From NCBI RefSeq assembly GCF_018608325.1, contig NZ_JABAZW010000142.1, positions 325 through 41,311 on the forward strand: 40,987 nucleotides of DNA, read 5' to 3'. The notes under the pieces are model-generated. The model saw nothing but the letters and a program-made list of their open reading frames with translations. It did no database searches and was not told the DNA's origin. This document shows, one piece after another, positions 1 to 8,641 of this stretch (position 1 is the stretch's first letter; every line of letters begins with the position of its first letter). Source of the stretch: Brevundimonas sp. (GTDB lineage: Bacteria > Pseudomonadota > Alphaproteobacteria > Caulobacterales > Caulobacteraceae). A program made the position numbers and the translations under genes.

Positions 1-1071
1 GGTCAGGCCGACTACGCCGACGGGCGGCTGGCTGAAGACGCCGGTGGCCACGGCCTCGTAGTCGAAGTGCTGGGCATTGTCGCGGAAGACGGTCTGGTGG
101 AAGGCGACGGCCTCGCGGATCGCCACGGGCGTCAGGTTCATCCGGTCGGTGACATCACCGATGGCCCAGATGTTTTCCGCCGTCGTCTTCGACCAGGGAT
201 CGACCTTGATCGCGCCCTCGTCGTTCAGTTCGACCCCGGCGTGCTCCAGACCCAGTTCCTTGACGTAGGGGATGCGGCCTGTGGCGAACATGACCACGTC
301 CGTCTCCAGCTTCATGCCGTTTTCAAGGTGGTTCACCAGACCCGTCTCGGTCTTCTCGATCGACTGGTGCTGACAGCCCAGGATCACCTTGATGCCGCGC
401 TTTTGAATTTCCGCCGCCAGATGGGCGCGGACGTCATCGTCAAAGCCGCGCAGGATGTTCGGCCCGCGATAGATCAGGGTCGTCTCCACGCCCAGACCGG
501 CGAAGATGCCCGCGAACTCCACTGCGATATAGCCGCCGCCTGCGATCAGGATGCGTTTGGGCAGTTCGGGCAGGTGGAAGGCTTCTTCGGATGTGATGGC
601 GTGTTCGATGCCGGGCAGGTCTTCCGGCTTCCAGGGGCGTCCGCCGGTGGCGATCAGGATTTTCTCAGCCGTGATCGTGCGGTTCTTGCCGATGATCTCG
701 ACCGTGTGCGCGTCCTTCAGGACTGCGCGGCCGTGGACCAGTTCGACACCTGCCTTGCCCAGATTGGCGGCGTAGATGCCCGACAGGCGGGCGATCTCGA
801 CATCCTTGGCCTCAAGGAATTTCGGCCAGTCGAACTTGGCGTTGTCGAAGGACCAGCCATAGCCCTCGGCGATCTCAAGCGCGTGGCTGACTTCCGAGGC
901 CATGACCATGAACTTCTTGGGCACGCAGCCCCGGATCACGCAGGTGCCCCCGACGCGGTATTCTTCCGCCACCGCCACCTTTTTGCCGTCCAGCGCCGTC
1001 AGCCGCGCCGCCCGCACCCCGCCCGAACCGGCGCCGATGACAAACAGGTCGTAGTCGTAGGTGGTGGACAT
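1..1071 (-). CDS. gor: glutathione-disulfide reductase (C-terminus cut by window edge)
   Basis: Minus-strand reading from ATG at 1071: MSTTYDYDLFVIGAGSGGVRAARLTALDGKKVAVAEEYRVGGTCVIRGCVPKKFMV..., with FAD-binding GAGSGG and redox GGTCVIRGCVPKK motifs and later ATGRIPY...AIGDVTDR. The open plus-strand ORF 67..1104 is its antisense. Confidence 0.93.
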   Translation of the reverse strand, partial: MSTTYDYDLFVIGAGSGGVRAARLTALDGKKVAVAEEYRVGGTCVIRGCVPKKFMVMASEVSHALEIAEGYGWSFDNAKFDWPKFLEAKDVEIARLSGIYAANLGKAGVELVHGRAVLKDAHTVEIIGKNRTITAEKILIATGGRPWKPEDLPGIEHAITSEEAFHLPELPKRILIAGGGYIAVEFAGIFAGLGVETTLIYRGPNILRGFDDDVRAHLAAEIQKRGIKVILGCQHQSIEKTETGLVNHLENGMKLETDVVMFATGRIPYVKELGLEHAGVELNDEGAIKVDPWSKTTAENIWAIGDVTDRMNLTPVAIREAVAFHQTVFRDNAQHFDYEAVATGVFSQPPVGVVGLT

Positions 1072-1158
1072 CTTCAACTCCGCACCCGACGCGCTCTGCG
1101 GTGAGCACGGCGGCGCAAGGGGACAAATCAGTAGGGCCGAACGGCTCAGGTCGATCTA

Positions 1159-1396
1159 GGCGCCGCCTGTGCGTCGGGCAAGGCGTGGCTCAGGGCGGCG
1201 ATGCCGCAGACTGCACGCGCGCGAAGCGATAGCGGGTCACGTCGCGGGTGGTCGACGCCCAGGGCAGCAGGCCCAACTGACGCCGCTCATCCAGCAGTTC
1301 CAGCCTCAGGCCGTTGGTGTCCGCCGAGCGTCGTGCCGCATCCGGCCAGTAGGCCGCTGAGGGCTACAGCCCCCAGACCGACCCGACTGGAAATGC
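1159..1396 (-). pseudogene. possible frameshifted small lipoprotein gene
   Basis: Minus strand from TTG near 1396 reads (M)SISSRVGLGAVALSGLLAGCG (lipobox LAGC), then coding-like peptide continues in other frames: YWPDAARRSADTNGLRLELLDERRQLGLLPWASTTRDVTRYRFARVQSAAS... and IAALSHALPDAQAAPRST. Confidence 0.3.
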
Positions 1397-2083
1397 TCAA
1401 GGGGTGATCGTCTCGACGTTGTCGTCGTGGCCGATGATGGCCAGATCGGCCAGATCCAGAAACAGGCCGTGCTCCACCACGCCGGTGATCAGCTTCAGAT
1501 CGTCAGCCAGACGGGCCGGATCTGTGATCGCCTTGCAGGCGGCGTCATAGATCAGGTTGCCGCCGTCGGTGCGGACCAGACCGCGATCCGCCTGACGCAC
1601 GCGTGCCGGGGCGGCGATGTCATGATCGGCCAGAACATCGGCGATGCGGTTGCCCGTGGTCTTGTGTCCGAAGGCGACGACCTCGATCGGCAGGGGGAAG
1701 GTTCCCAGCACCGGCACGACCTTGGCGGCGTCCGCGATGACGATGCAGCGGGCCGACGCCTCCCACACCAGTTTCTCACGCAGCAGGGCCGCGCCGCCGC
1801 CCTTGATCAGGGCCAGACCGGGGCCGATTTCGTCGGCGCCGTCGACGGTCAGGTCGATGCGCGGCGTGTCCTCCAGCGTGGACAGGGTCAGGCCCAGTTC
1901 ACGCGCCAGATCAGCGGTCTTTTCCGAGGTCGGCACGCAGCGCAGGTCGGGCAGGTTGCGCGCCGCCAGCGCCTTGACGAACCAGGCGGCGGTCGAGCCG
2001 GTGCCCAGTCCCACGATCATGCCCGCTTCAACGTGCTGGGCGGCGGCTTCGCCGGAAAGGCGTTTTTGATCATCTGCGCTCAT
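1397..2083 (-). CDS. rpiA: ribose-5-phosphate isomerase A
   Basis: MSADDQKRLSGEAAAQHVEAGMIVGLGTGSTAAWFVKAL...VDGADEIGPGLALIKGGGAALLREKLV, typical RpiA motifs. Confidence 0.95.
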   Translation of the reverse strand: MSADDQKRLSGEAAAQHVEAGMIVGLGTGSTAAWFVKALAARNLPDLRCVPTSEKTADLARELGLTLSTLEDTPRIDLTVDGADEIGPGLALIKGGGAALLREKLVWEASARCIVIADAAKVVPVLGTFPLPIEVVAFGHKTTGNRIADVLADHDIAAPARVRQADRGLVRTDGGNLIYDAACKAITDPARLADDLKLITGVVEHGLFLDLADLAIIGHDDNVETITP

Positions 2084-2188
2084 GCCCGCTCCATACGGGC
2101 TGTGCGCGAAGGCGTGAAGGGGGCAGGGCTTGGGGCAGGCGACAATCGTGCTATTCGCGGGCTGATCGTTTCAGACTGAGGTAAGCCC

Positions 2189-2884
2189 GTGTCATCAATA
2201 AACCTGTTGGAAGCCGCTCTGGACGCCGCCTTCTCGGACCCGTCGCGGCAAGGCGGCGTGCAGACGGCCTTGCTGGCCGCCGAGCTCTATGTGTCGCCGA
2301 CCGGCGGCAAACCTGCTGACGGCGTGGTTCTGGGGCGTGACGCGCCGTTCCGCCTTAACGGCATTGTCCTGCAGGAAGGGCATAACGCCACCGCCGCCTT
2401 CACGCGGACAGAGTTCGCCACCGCCCTGTTTGGTGAACCCGCAAGTATGGCCATTCGCGGTCGTCATCTGCTGGAAGCCTTCATTGGCGGGTGGATCGTG
2501 CTGAATCCGGGGCAGGAGAGAGGGCTGGTGCTGTCTCCAGCTGATATCGCAGCCATTCTAGCGCACGCGGGCGATGCGCAGCCTACCGTCGAAGATCCGA
2601 ACATCGAAGTCTTGACGCCAGAGCCCGCGCCAACCGCTCTGATTGCGAACATGAAGGTAGTGCTGGACCATCCCGCAATCCGTTCGGCCTGGGTGTCGAC
2701 GACGCGGGATCGGACGACCGGGCAAACCGGATGGCGGATGGAGGTCTATGGCGACCTTGAACTGGCCGAAGTCCGCGAGCGCGTACGTCAGGGCACCCGT
2801 GGTCTGGACTTCGGCGATGAGCCGCTGGATCTGCTGATCGGCCCCGCGTCCGACGCGGTCGGCGCAGGCCTGCGGATCATCTGA
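2189..2884 (+). CDS. SseB-family N-terminal domain protein
   Basis: 231 aa ORF; LYVSPTGG...AFTRTEFATALFG...AIRGRHLLEAFIGGWIVLNPG resembles the SseB N-terminal domain. Confidence 0.6.
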   Translation: MSSINLLEAALDAAFSDPSRQGGVQTALLAAELYVSPTGGKPADGVVLGRDAPFRLNGIVLQEGHNATAAFTRTEFATALFGEPASMAIRGRHLLEAFIGGWIVLNPGQERGLVLSPADIAAILAHAGDAQPTVEDPNIEVLTPEPAPTALIANMKVVLDHPAIRSAWVSTTRDRTTGQTGWRMEVYGDLELAEVRERVRQGTRGLDFGDEPLDLLIGPASDAVGAGLRII

Positions 2885-2890
2885 TCCGGG

Positions 2891-4243
2891 TCAGTTCTTG
2901 CCGGACGCCTTGGCGGCCTTGGCCTTCTCGCGGAAGGCGGCTCCAGCGTCCGGCTTGAACGCCTGGCGGGCGCGACCAAAGGCCAGGGCGTCGGCGGGCA
3001 CGTCCTTGGTGATGACCGAGCCGGAGGCGACGATGGCCCCGGCGCCAACGCTGACCGGCGCAACCAGCGAAGAGTTTGAGCCGATGAAGGCGCCGTCGCC
3101 GATCTCGGTGCGGGCCTTGTTGAAGCCGTCGTAGTTGCAGAAGATCGTACCTGCGCCGATGTTCGCGCCCGCGCCGACCGCGCCGTCGCCCAGATAGGCC
3201 AGGTGGTTGGCCTTGGCCCCTTCGCCCAGTTTGACGTTCTTGACCTCGACGAAGTTGCCGACCTTGACCCCTGTGGACAGGTCCGCGCCGGGGCGCAGGC
3301 GGGCATAGGGGCCGACCTCGGCGCCGGATGCGACGCGGGCGCCTTCGATGTGGCTGAAGCTACGGATGCGGGCGCCGCCTTCGATGCGGGCTCCGGGGCC
3401 GAAGACGACGAAGGGTTCGATGACCGTCCCGCCGCCGATCTCTGTGTCCCAGGCGAAGTGGACCGTGTCAGGCGCGCTCATGGTCACGCCAGCGGCCAGG
3501 AAGGTCTCGCGCTGCACCTTCTGGAACAGGGCCTCGGCCTGGGCCAGTTCACCCTGCGCGTTGACGCCCATTACGGAGTCTTCGGGCGCGAAGACGGCGC
3601 GGGTCGGGTGGTCGGCCTTGCGGGCCAGTTCGACCACGTCGGTCAGGTAGTATTCGCCCTTGGCGTTGTCGTTCCTCACGTCCGCCAGCAGCGAGAACAG
3701 CAGGGCGGCAGGGGCGGCCATGACGCCGGAGTTGCAGGCGGTGATAGCCAGAACCTCGGGTGAAGCCTCCTTGGCCTCGGTTATGGCGGTCAGGGTGTCG
3801 CCTTCGATGATCAGCCGCCCATAGGCACCCGGATCGCGCGCTTCAAAGCCGATGACCGTCACGCCCGTTGATCCGAAAACGGGTTCGATATCGGCGGCCT
3901 TCAGCAGCGGCACATCGCCATAGGTGACCACCACCTCGCCCTCGAACCCGGCCAACGCCTGTTCCGCCGCGCGGACGGCGTGACCCGTGCCCAGCGGCGG
4001 GTCTTGAACCGCGATGGCCGCTTCGCCCAGACGTTTGACGACATGGGCGCGGACCTCGGGCGAATGAACGCCGACCACCACCACGATCCGCTCGCAGCCC
4101 AGCGCCTCGGCGGCGTCAATGGCGTGGTCCAGCATGGCGCGTCCGCCAACCGGGTGCAGCACCTTGGGCAGCGGCGATTTCATCCGCGTGCCTTGCCCGG
4201 CGGCGAGAATGATGGCGGCGCGAGCGCGTGTCTGGCTGGTCAT
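2891..4243 (-). CDS. glmU: bifunctional UDP-N-acetylglucosamine pyrophosphorylase / glucosamine-1-phosphate N-acetyltransferase
   Basis: [32 protein letters not shown] plus left-handed beta-helix hexapeptide repeats in the C-terminus. Confidence 0.96.
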   Translation of the reverse strand: MTSQTRARAAIILAAGQGTRMKSPLPKVLHPVGGRAMLDHAIDAAEALGCERIVVVVGVHSPEVRAHVVKRLGEAAIAVQDPPLGTGHAVRAAEQALAGFEGEVVVTYGDVPLLKAADIEPVFGSTGVTVIGFEARDPGAYGRLIIEGDTLTAITEAKEASPEVLAITACNSGVMAAPAALLFSLLADVRNDNAKGEYYLTDVVELARKADHPTRAVFAPEDSVMGVNAQGELAQAEALFQKVQRETFLAAGVTMSAPDTVHFAWDTEIGGGTVIEPFVVFGPGARIEGGARIRSFSHIEGARVASGAEVGPYARLRPGADLSTGVKVGNFVEVKNVKLGEGAKANHLAYLGDGAVGAGANIGAGTIFCNYDGFNKARTEIGDGAFIGSNSSLVAPVSVGAGAIVASGSVITKDVPADALAFGRARQAFKPDAGAAFREKAKAAKASGKN

Positions 4244-4324
4244 GAATCGTCCCGGCGTCTAGGTCTTCCTTCGCCGTCTACAATGCGCAGGCGAGCAATA
4301 GAACCGTCATCAGCTTTTGACGCC

Positions 4325-4431
4325 GTCATCCTCGGGCTTGACCCGAGGATCGGGCGCTGGGCGTGACATGCTGCTTGTTTCGTCGCACGTGCGGCGGAAC
4401 CTCCGATCCTCGGGTGAAGCCCGAGGATGAC
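4325..4431. repeat. pair of REP-like palindromes in opposite orientation
   Basis: GTCATCCTCGGGCTTGACCCGAGGATCGGG (4325-) and GATCCTCGGGTGAAGCCCGAGGATGAC (4405-4431), intergenic between glmU and gph. Confidence 0.75.
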
Positions 4432-4452
4432 GAACAAGGATGACCTGAGACC

Positions 4453-5172
4453 ATGACCCATCGCGACCTAGAAGGCTGGACCATCGCCTTTGATCTGGAT
4501 GGGACGCTGGTCGATTCCGCGCCGGACCTGATCGGAACCCTGAACCGGCTTCTGGTCGAAGAGGGTCTGCCGACGGTCGCGATGGAAGAGGCGCAAAAGC
4601 TGATCGGCTCCGGAGCGCGGGCCCTGCTGGTTCATGGCTTTGAGGCAGCAGGCGCATCGGTCGAGCGCGCGGAATCCGACGAGTTGTTCGAACGGTTCCT
4701 GACCGACTACACCGCCCATATCGCTGACGGCTCCCTGCCGTTCGAAGGCGTGGTCGAGACGCTGGAGCGGTTGACGGAGCGCGGCGCTATTCTGGTGGTG
4801 GCCACCAACAAGCGCTCGGACCTGTCGGAACTGCTGCTTGAAAAACTGGAACTGACCCGGCATTTCGCCGCCATCGTCGGTCCCGACCGCGTCAGCGCCC
4901 GCAAACCTTCCGGCGCCCATCTGAAGGAGGCCGTCACTCAGGCCGGTGGTGATCCCGAACGCGCCATCATGGTCGGTGACGCCGCGCCCGACGCCGGTGC
5001 AGCGCGTGACGCAGGCATGCCCTGCATCCTGACCACCTTCGGCTATACCCCCGTGCCGGTCGAGACGTTGGGCGGCGACGTGTTGATCGACGCCTTTGAA
5101 GACGTTGAGGAAGCCATCGACGGCGTCCTGTCCGACTTCTACGTCCTGAAGGCGCTCAAAGGGATGATGTAG
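4453..5172 (+). CDS. gph: phosphoglycolate phosphatase-like HAD hydrolase
   Basis: IAFDLDGTLVDSAPDL, later ATNKRSDLS, RKPSGAHL and MVGDAAPDAGAARDAG HAD motifs. Confidence 0.88.
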   Translation: MTHRDLEGWTIAFDLDGTLVDSAPDLIGTLNRLLVEEGLPTVAMEEAQKLIGSGARALLVHGFEAAGASVERAESDELFERFLTDYTAHIADGSLPFEGVVETLERLTERGAILVVATNKRSDLSELLLEKLELTRHFAAIVGPDRVSARKPSGAHLKEAVTQAGGDPERAIMVGDAAPDAGAARDAGMPCILTTFGYTPVPVETLGGDVLIDAFEDVEEAIDGVLSDFYVLKALKGMM

Positions 5173-5280
5173 AAAAACTGAGGGTGGGTTGCAGAAAAAC
5201 TGACGCCCGAACCCGCGCCGGTACGGTTGCGGATTGCGGGCGCAATGGACAGATTGGCGCACTGTTTTGAAAGTACGTCC

Positions 5281-6570
5281 ATGCTCGCCCGCCTCTTCAA
5301 AATCCCCCTGTGGCAACGCACAGCCGCAGGGTTCGCCCTGGGCATCCTTGCTGGACTGATACTGAGAGAAAAGGCCGAGGTCTGGCTCCAGCCGATCGGC
5401 GACGTCTATCTGAACCTGATCCGCATGGTGGTCGCGCCTCTGGTGCTGTTCACCATCGCCAGCTCCATCGCCAAGCTGGGCGAGGGGGCAGGGGCCGTGC
5501 GTCTGGGTGTGCGCACCATCGTCTGGTTCGCCATCACCTCCCTGTTGGCCGTTCTGGTCGGTTTCGCCTTTGGTCACATCATCAATCCGGGCGTGGGCCT
5601 GTCCAACCTGCCACTGGGCGAGGTCAAGGAACGGGTGATCCCGACTCCGCTTGAGGTTCTGATCGGCGTGGTGCCGCGCAACCCGTTTGCGGCTCTTGCC
5701 GAGGGCAAGGTGCTGCAGATCATCTTCTTCTCGGCGCTTGTCGGGATGGCGCTGGTGGCGCTGGGCGACCGGGCGCAGGGCGTACGGCGGCTGGTGGACG
5801 AAGGCGCCGCAGTCGTCTTCCGCATCACCCGCTGGGTGATCCAGCTGACGCCCATCGGCGTGTTCGGCCTGATCGGTTCCGTGGTCGGCGGTTACGGCTG
5901 GGAAGCCCTGCTGCCCCTGCTCAAGTTCATCGCCGCCATCTATGCCGCCTGCCTGTTCCACATCCTGATCGTCTATTCGGGTCTGTTGAAGTTGCATGGG
6001 CTGAAGGTCCGCAGCTTCTTCCGCGGCGCCTTTGCCGCGCAACAGACTGCCTTCGCTACCTCGTCGTCGCTGGGCACCCTGCCGATCACCCTGCGCCAGA
6101 CGGTCGAGCGTCTGGGCGTACCCCAGGCCTATGCCGCCTTCGCCGTGCCCCTGGGCGCCAATGTGAAGATGGACGGCTGCGGCGCCATCTATCCGGCCAT
6201 CGCCGCGATTTTCATCGCCCAGTATTTCAAGATCGACCTGACGATCACCCAGTACATCCTGATCGGCCTCACGGCGGTTCTGGGCTCGCTGGGCACGGCG
6301 GGGGTTCCGGGAACCTCCATCGTCATGCTGACCCTGACCCTGTCCACAGCGGGCCTGCCGCTGGAAGGCATCGGCTATATCGTCGCCATCGACCGCATCA
6401 TCGACATGATGCGCACAGCGACCAATGTGACCGGCCAGATGGTCGTGCCGGTGCTGGTGGCCAAGGAAGAAGGCATCCTGAACGAGGACATCTATAACGG
6501 TCACGTCGCCTGGCTGCCGGGCGACCCGGATGCGGACACCGCAGAGACGGTGAAAGCCGCAGGAATCTGA
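5281..6570 (+). CDS. dicarboxylate/amino acid:cation symporter (DAACS family)
   Basis: Multi-TM protein with TSSSLGTLPITL, PLGANVKMDGCG, GTAGVPGTSIVML and DRIIDMMRTATNVTGQ, diagnostic DAACS motifs. ORF opens at 5227; ATG at 5281 (MLARLFKIPLWQRT) is the likelier start. Confidence 0.92.
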   Translation: MLARLFKIPLWQRTAAGFALGILAGLILREKAEVWLQPIGDVYLNLIRMVVAPLVLFTIASSIAKLGEGAGAVRLGVRTIVWFAITSLLAVLVGFAFGHIINPGVGLSNLPLGEVKERVIPTPLEVLIGVVPRNPFAALAEGKVLQIIFFSALVGMALVALGDRAQGVRRLVDEGAAVVFRITRWVIQLTPIGVFGLIGSVVGGYGWEALLPLLKFIAAIYAACLFHILIVYSGLLKLHGLKVRSFFRGAFAAQQTAFATSSSLGTLPITLRQTVERLGVPQAYAAFAVPLGANVKMDGCGAIYPAIAAIFIAQYFKIDLTITQYILIGLTAVLGSLGTAGVPGTSIVMLTLTLSTAGLPLEGIGYIVAIDRIIDMMRTATNVTGQMVVPVLVAKEEGILNEDIYNGHVAWLPGDPDADTAETVKAAGI

Positions 6571-6626
6571 AACGGACGCTTGCGTGATGCGGAGGAGCGG
6601 GCTACATCGCCGCCTCCGCAAGGCAA

Positions 6627-6701
6627 GGACGCGTAGCTCAGCGGGAGAGCACCTCGTTCACACCGAGGGGGTCACAGGTTCAATCCCTGTCGCGTCCACC
6701 A
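6627..6701 (+). tRNA. tRNA-Val (anticodon CAC), CCA encoded
   Basis: GGACGCG acceptor pairs with CGCGTCC; D-arm GCTC..GAGC; anticodon stem CCTCG-TTCACAC-CGAGG; T-arm ACAGG-TTCAATC-CCTGT; ACCA end. Confidence 0.95.
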
Positions 6702-6924
6702 TCCTTCCCTTTTAAGCGATTGCCCGACACCGCTGTTTTGCAGGGCTTGTCTGGCGGCAGACACTCGGCGATCGTGCCAAGTCAAATACAGGAAAGCCGT
6801 CGCCCTGCGATGAGAACGACGGCTCAGGCTGCCGCGGCCGATCGGCATGCGAATCTGGACCGTTTTAGGAATGGTCCGCCGTCAGATCGGCCGTGGGGTA
6901 GTCACGCGGGCTCAAGGCTACGGT

Positions 6925-7377
6925 CTACGTGCACTCACATTTCAGACCAATGACATGATTGGGTGGCAGGTTGGTGCCACCGGTTTGCGGCGCCACCTTG
7001 TGACCCCAGTTGGCGCCATTGCCTCCATAAAGAATGGCCCGGCATTGTTGCTGCAACTCGACGCCGGCGATCCGACCCGCGATTTCCGGGTGGTGATATG
7101 TGGTCGGTCCACGCAGTTGGCGGAGCGTTGCACTGTCACGCGGGACCAGCAGCACGGTTTCGCCATTTCCAATCGCGAAAAGCTGCCTGTTTTCAGCATC
7201 CTTTGCGGCGCATTCAGCGACTTGCATCGGAGCGAAACTGGCTTTGGCGACGGTGGCTGACGCCCCGCTTGCATGAATGGACGCCGCAGCCAAGGCGACG
7301 GTTGCTGTAATCGCGGCAAATACTGGAACTTGATAAGACTTTTTCAAAATGGCCTCCCTAAGGCGTCTAGTTTTCAC
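6925..7377 (-). CDS. hypothetical secreted protein
   Basis: 150 aa ORF with N-terminal signal-like segment MKTRRLREAILKKSYQVPVFAAITATVALAAASIHASGASA; two C-terminal Cys. Confidence 0.5.
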   Translation of the reverse strand: MKTRRLREAILKKSYQVPVFAAITATVALAAASIHASGASATVAKASFAPMQVAECAAKDAENRQLFAIGNGETVLLVPRDSATLRQLRGPTTYHHPEIAGRIAGVELQQQCRAILYGGNGANWGHKVAPQTGGTNLPPNHVIGLKCECT

Positions 7378-7637
7378 CCTCTAACCGAGCGTGTTATCGT
7401 CCGAAGACGCCATTGGGATAACATGGATTCATCAACTTGGAAGTGTGCAAAAATCTCCCATAGTTGTGTTTTGCGGGCTCTCCGCCGCATTGGGAGCGAT
7501 GTTGCGCTTTCAGCCGCTTCACCGCGCTTCAGGTAGAAGTTGCGTGGGTTGGAAGGGCGGTATGGCGCAGCCGAGAGCGCGTCGCGCCGGGTTGCTCTAA
7601 AGCCGGTCAGTGCTCGCATATGCGCTGAAAAGACGAT

Positions 7638-7685
7638 GGTGGGTGATCACAGGTTCGAACTGTGGACCCGCTGATTAAGAGTCAG
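7638..7685 (-). other. prophage attachment site: truncated 3' half of tRNA-Lys(CTT)
   Basis: Reverse complement CTGACTCTTAATCAGCGGGTCCACAGTTCGAACCTGTGATCACCCACCA contains anticodon loop CTCTTAA, T-arm CACAG-TTCGAAC-CTGTG and ATCACCC-ACCA, but no 5' acceptor or D-arm follows upstream. It sits where host genes end and phage genes begin. Confidence 0.82.
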
Positions 7686-7801
7686 AGGCGAGGCGTTGAT
7701 TTTACTGATATTCGCTTGATTGTTCTGTGAATGTTTACGGCTGCTAAACGACTGATTTGATTGGAGTATGATGTTGAGTCTGACGGGCGATGCGGTTGGC
7801 T

Positions 7802-8605
7802 CTAGTGCGGCTTGCTGGCCCATATAATCACTGTCTCGCCAGCTAGGTTTTCGATGAGCCTCTCTCGGATGAGAGGCTCATCCTCCTCATCAGGAGACAC
7901 AATGGTCGCGACTGACCGAACTTCAAATCCGACCCCTTTCAGAAACTCGGCCAGTCTGGTGTGCCTGAAATAGTGGATGTGCCACGGCGGCGCCCACCAC
8001 TTCCAATCCTGACGCTCTGCCTGCGCCTTGGCGCTTCCCCAGTGCGGTAGAGCGAGTATCAGCAGGCCGCCAGGGCGAAGCAAATCCCAGAACTTTCTCA
8101 GCGCTGCATATGGATCCGGCATGTGTTCAAGTGCGTGGCTTGAGCAAATGGCGCCAACCCCACTTAGGATAGGAAAATCCGGGTCAAGGACCGTTCCCGA
8201 CCATGCCTGAGCGCCATGGGCGCGAATAAATGAGGTAGCGTCGCCGTTCGGATCTATACCCCAAGCGTCATATCCAATCCGCGACCATTCAATGGGCCCG
8301 AGGCCGTGGGAGCAGCCTACGTCCATCAATGTCTCGCCATCCTGAATGCCGTTGCACCGCAGATCGCGTTGAAAATCAGCAGCCTGTTGACGCCAAGGGG
8401 ACGGATCGCGCAACCAATCCGCCGCTATTCCATCGCCTTGGTCACTGAAGCAGTTCTTCTCTCGATATGCGTTTGACAAGTCCGGTATGGGCCAAATCAT
8501 TTCGGCTCCGCACTCACATTCGACAAGCCTCCAGTCGTCGTGACGCAAGGTCACTGCACCAGATCGGGACGCGCAAGCGGGACAGATGAAGCGTTCGTGG
8601 AGCAT
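7802..8605 (-). CDS. class I SAM-dependent methyltransferase with N-terminal zinc-ribbon-like segment
   Basis: CPAC...CECG cysteines; LMDVGCSHGLGPIEW, AICSSHALEHMPDPYAALRKFWDLLRPGGLLILALPHW motifs. SD GGAG upstream. Confidence 0.85.
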   Translation of the reverse strand: MLHERFICPACASRSGAVTLRHDDWRLVECECGAEMIWPIPDLSNAYREKNCFSDQGDGIAADWLRDPSPWRQQAADFQRDLRCNGIQDGETLMDVGCSHGLGPIEWSRIGYDAWGIDPNGDATSFIRAHGAQAWSGTVLDPDFPILSGVGAICSSHALEHMPDPYAALRKFWDLLRPGGLLILALPHWGSAKAQAERQDWKWWAPPWHIHYFRHTRLAEFLKGVGFEVRSVATIVSPDEEDEPLIRERLIENLAGETVIIWASKPH

Positions 8606-8641
8606 TGAAAATTATCGCTCCAATAATCCTCGAGCGCAAGG

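Noticed and set aside
3203-3763. plus-strand ORF opposite glmU
   Set aside because: Shadow ORF of glmU.
4468-6621. 717-aa minus-strand ORF opposite gph and the symporter
   Set aside because: Antisense of two well-supported genes; low-complexity H/D/Q/R composition typical of shadow ORFs in GC-rich DNA.
6627-6701. tRNA-Val as the prophage insertion site
   Set aside because: tRNA-Val is complete and separated from phage genes by a host-like gene; the tRNA-Lys fragment at 7638-7685 is the better boundary.
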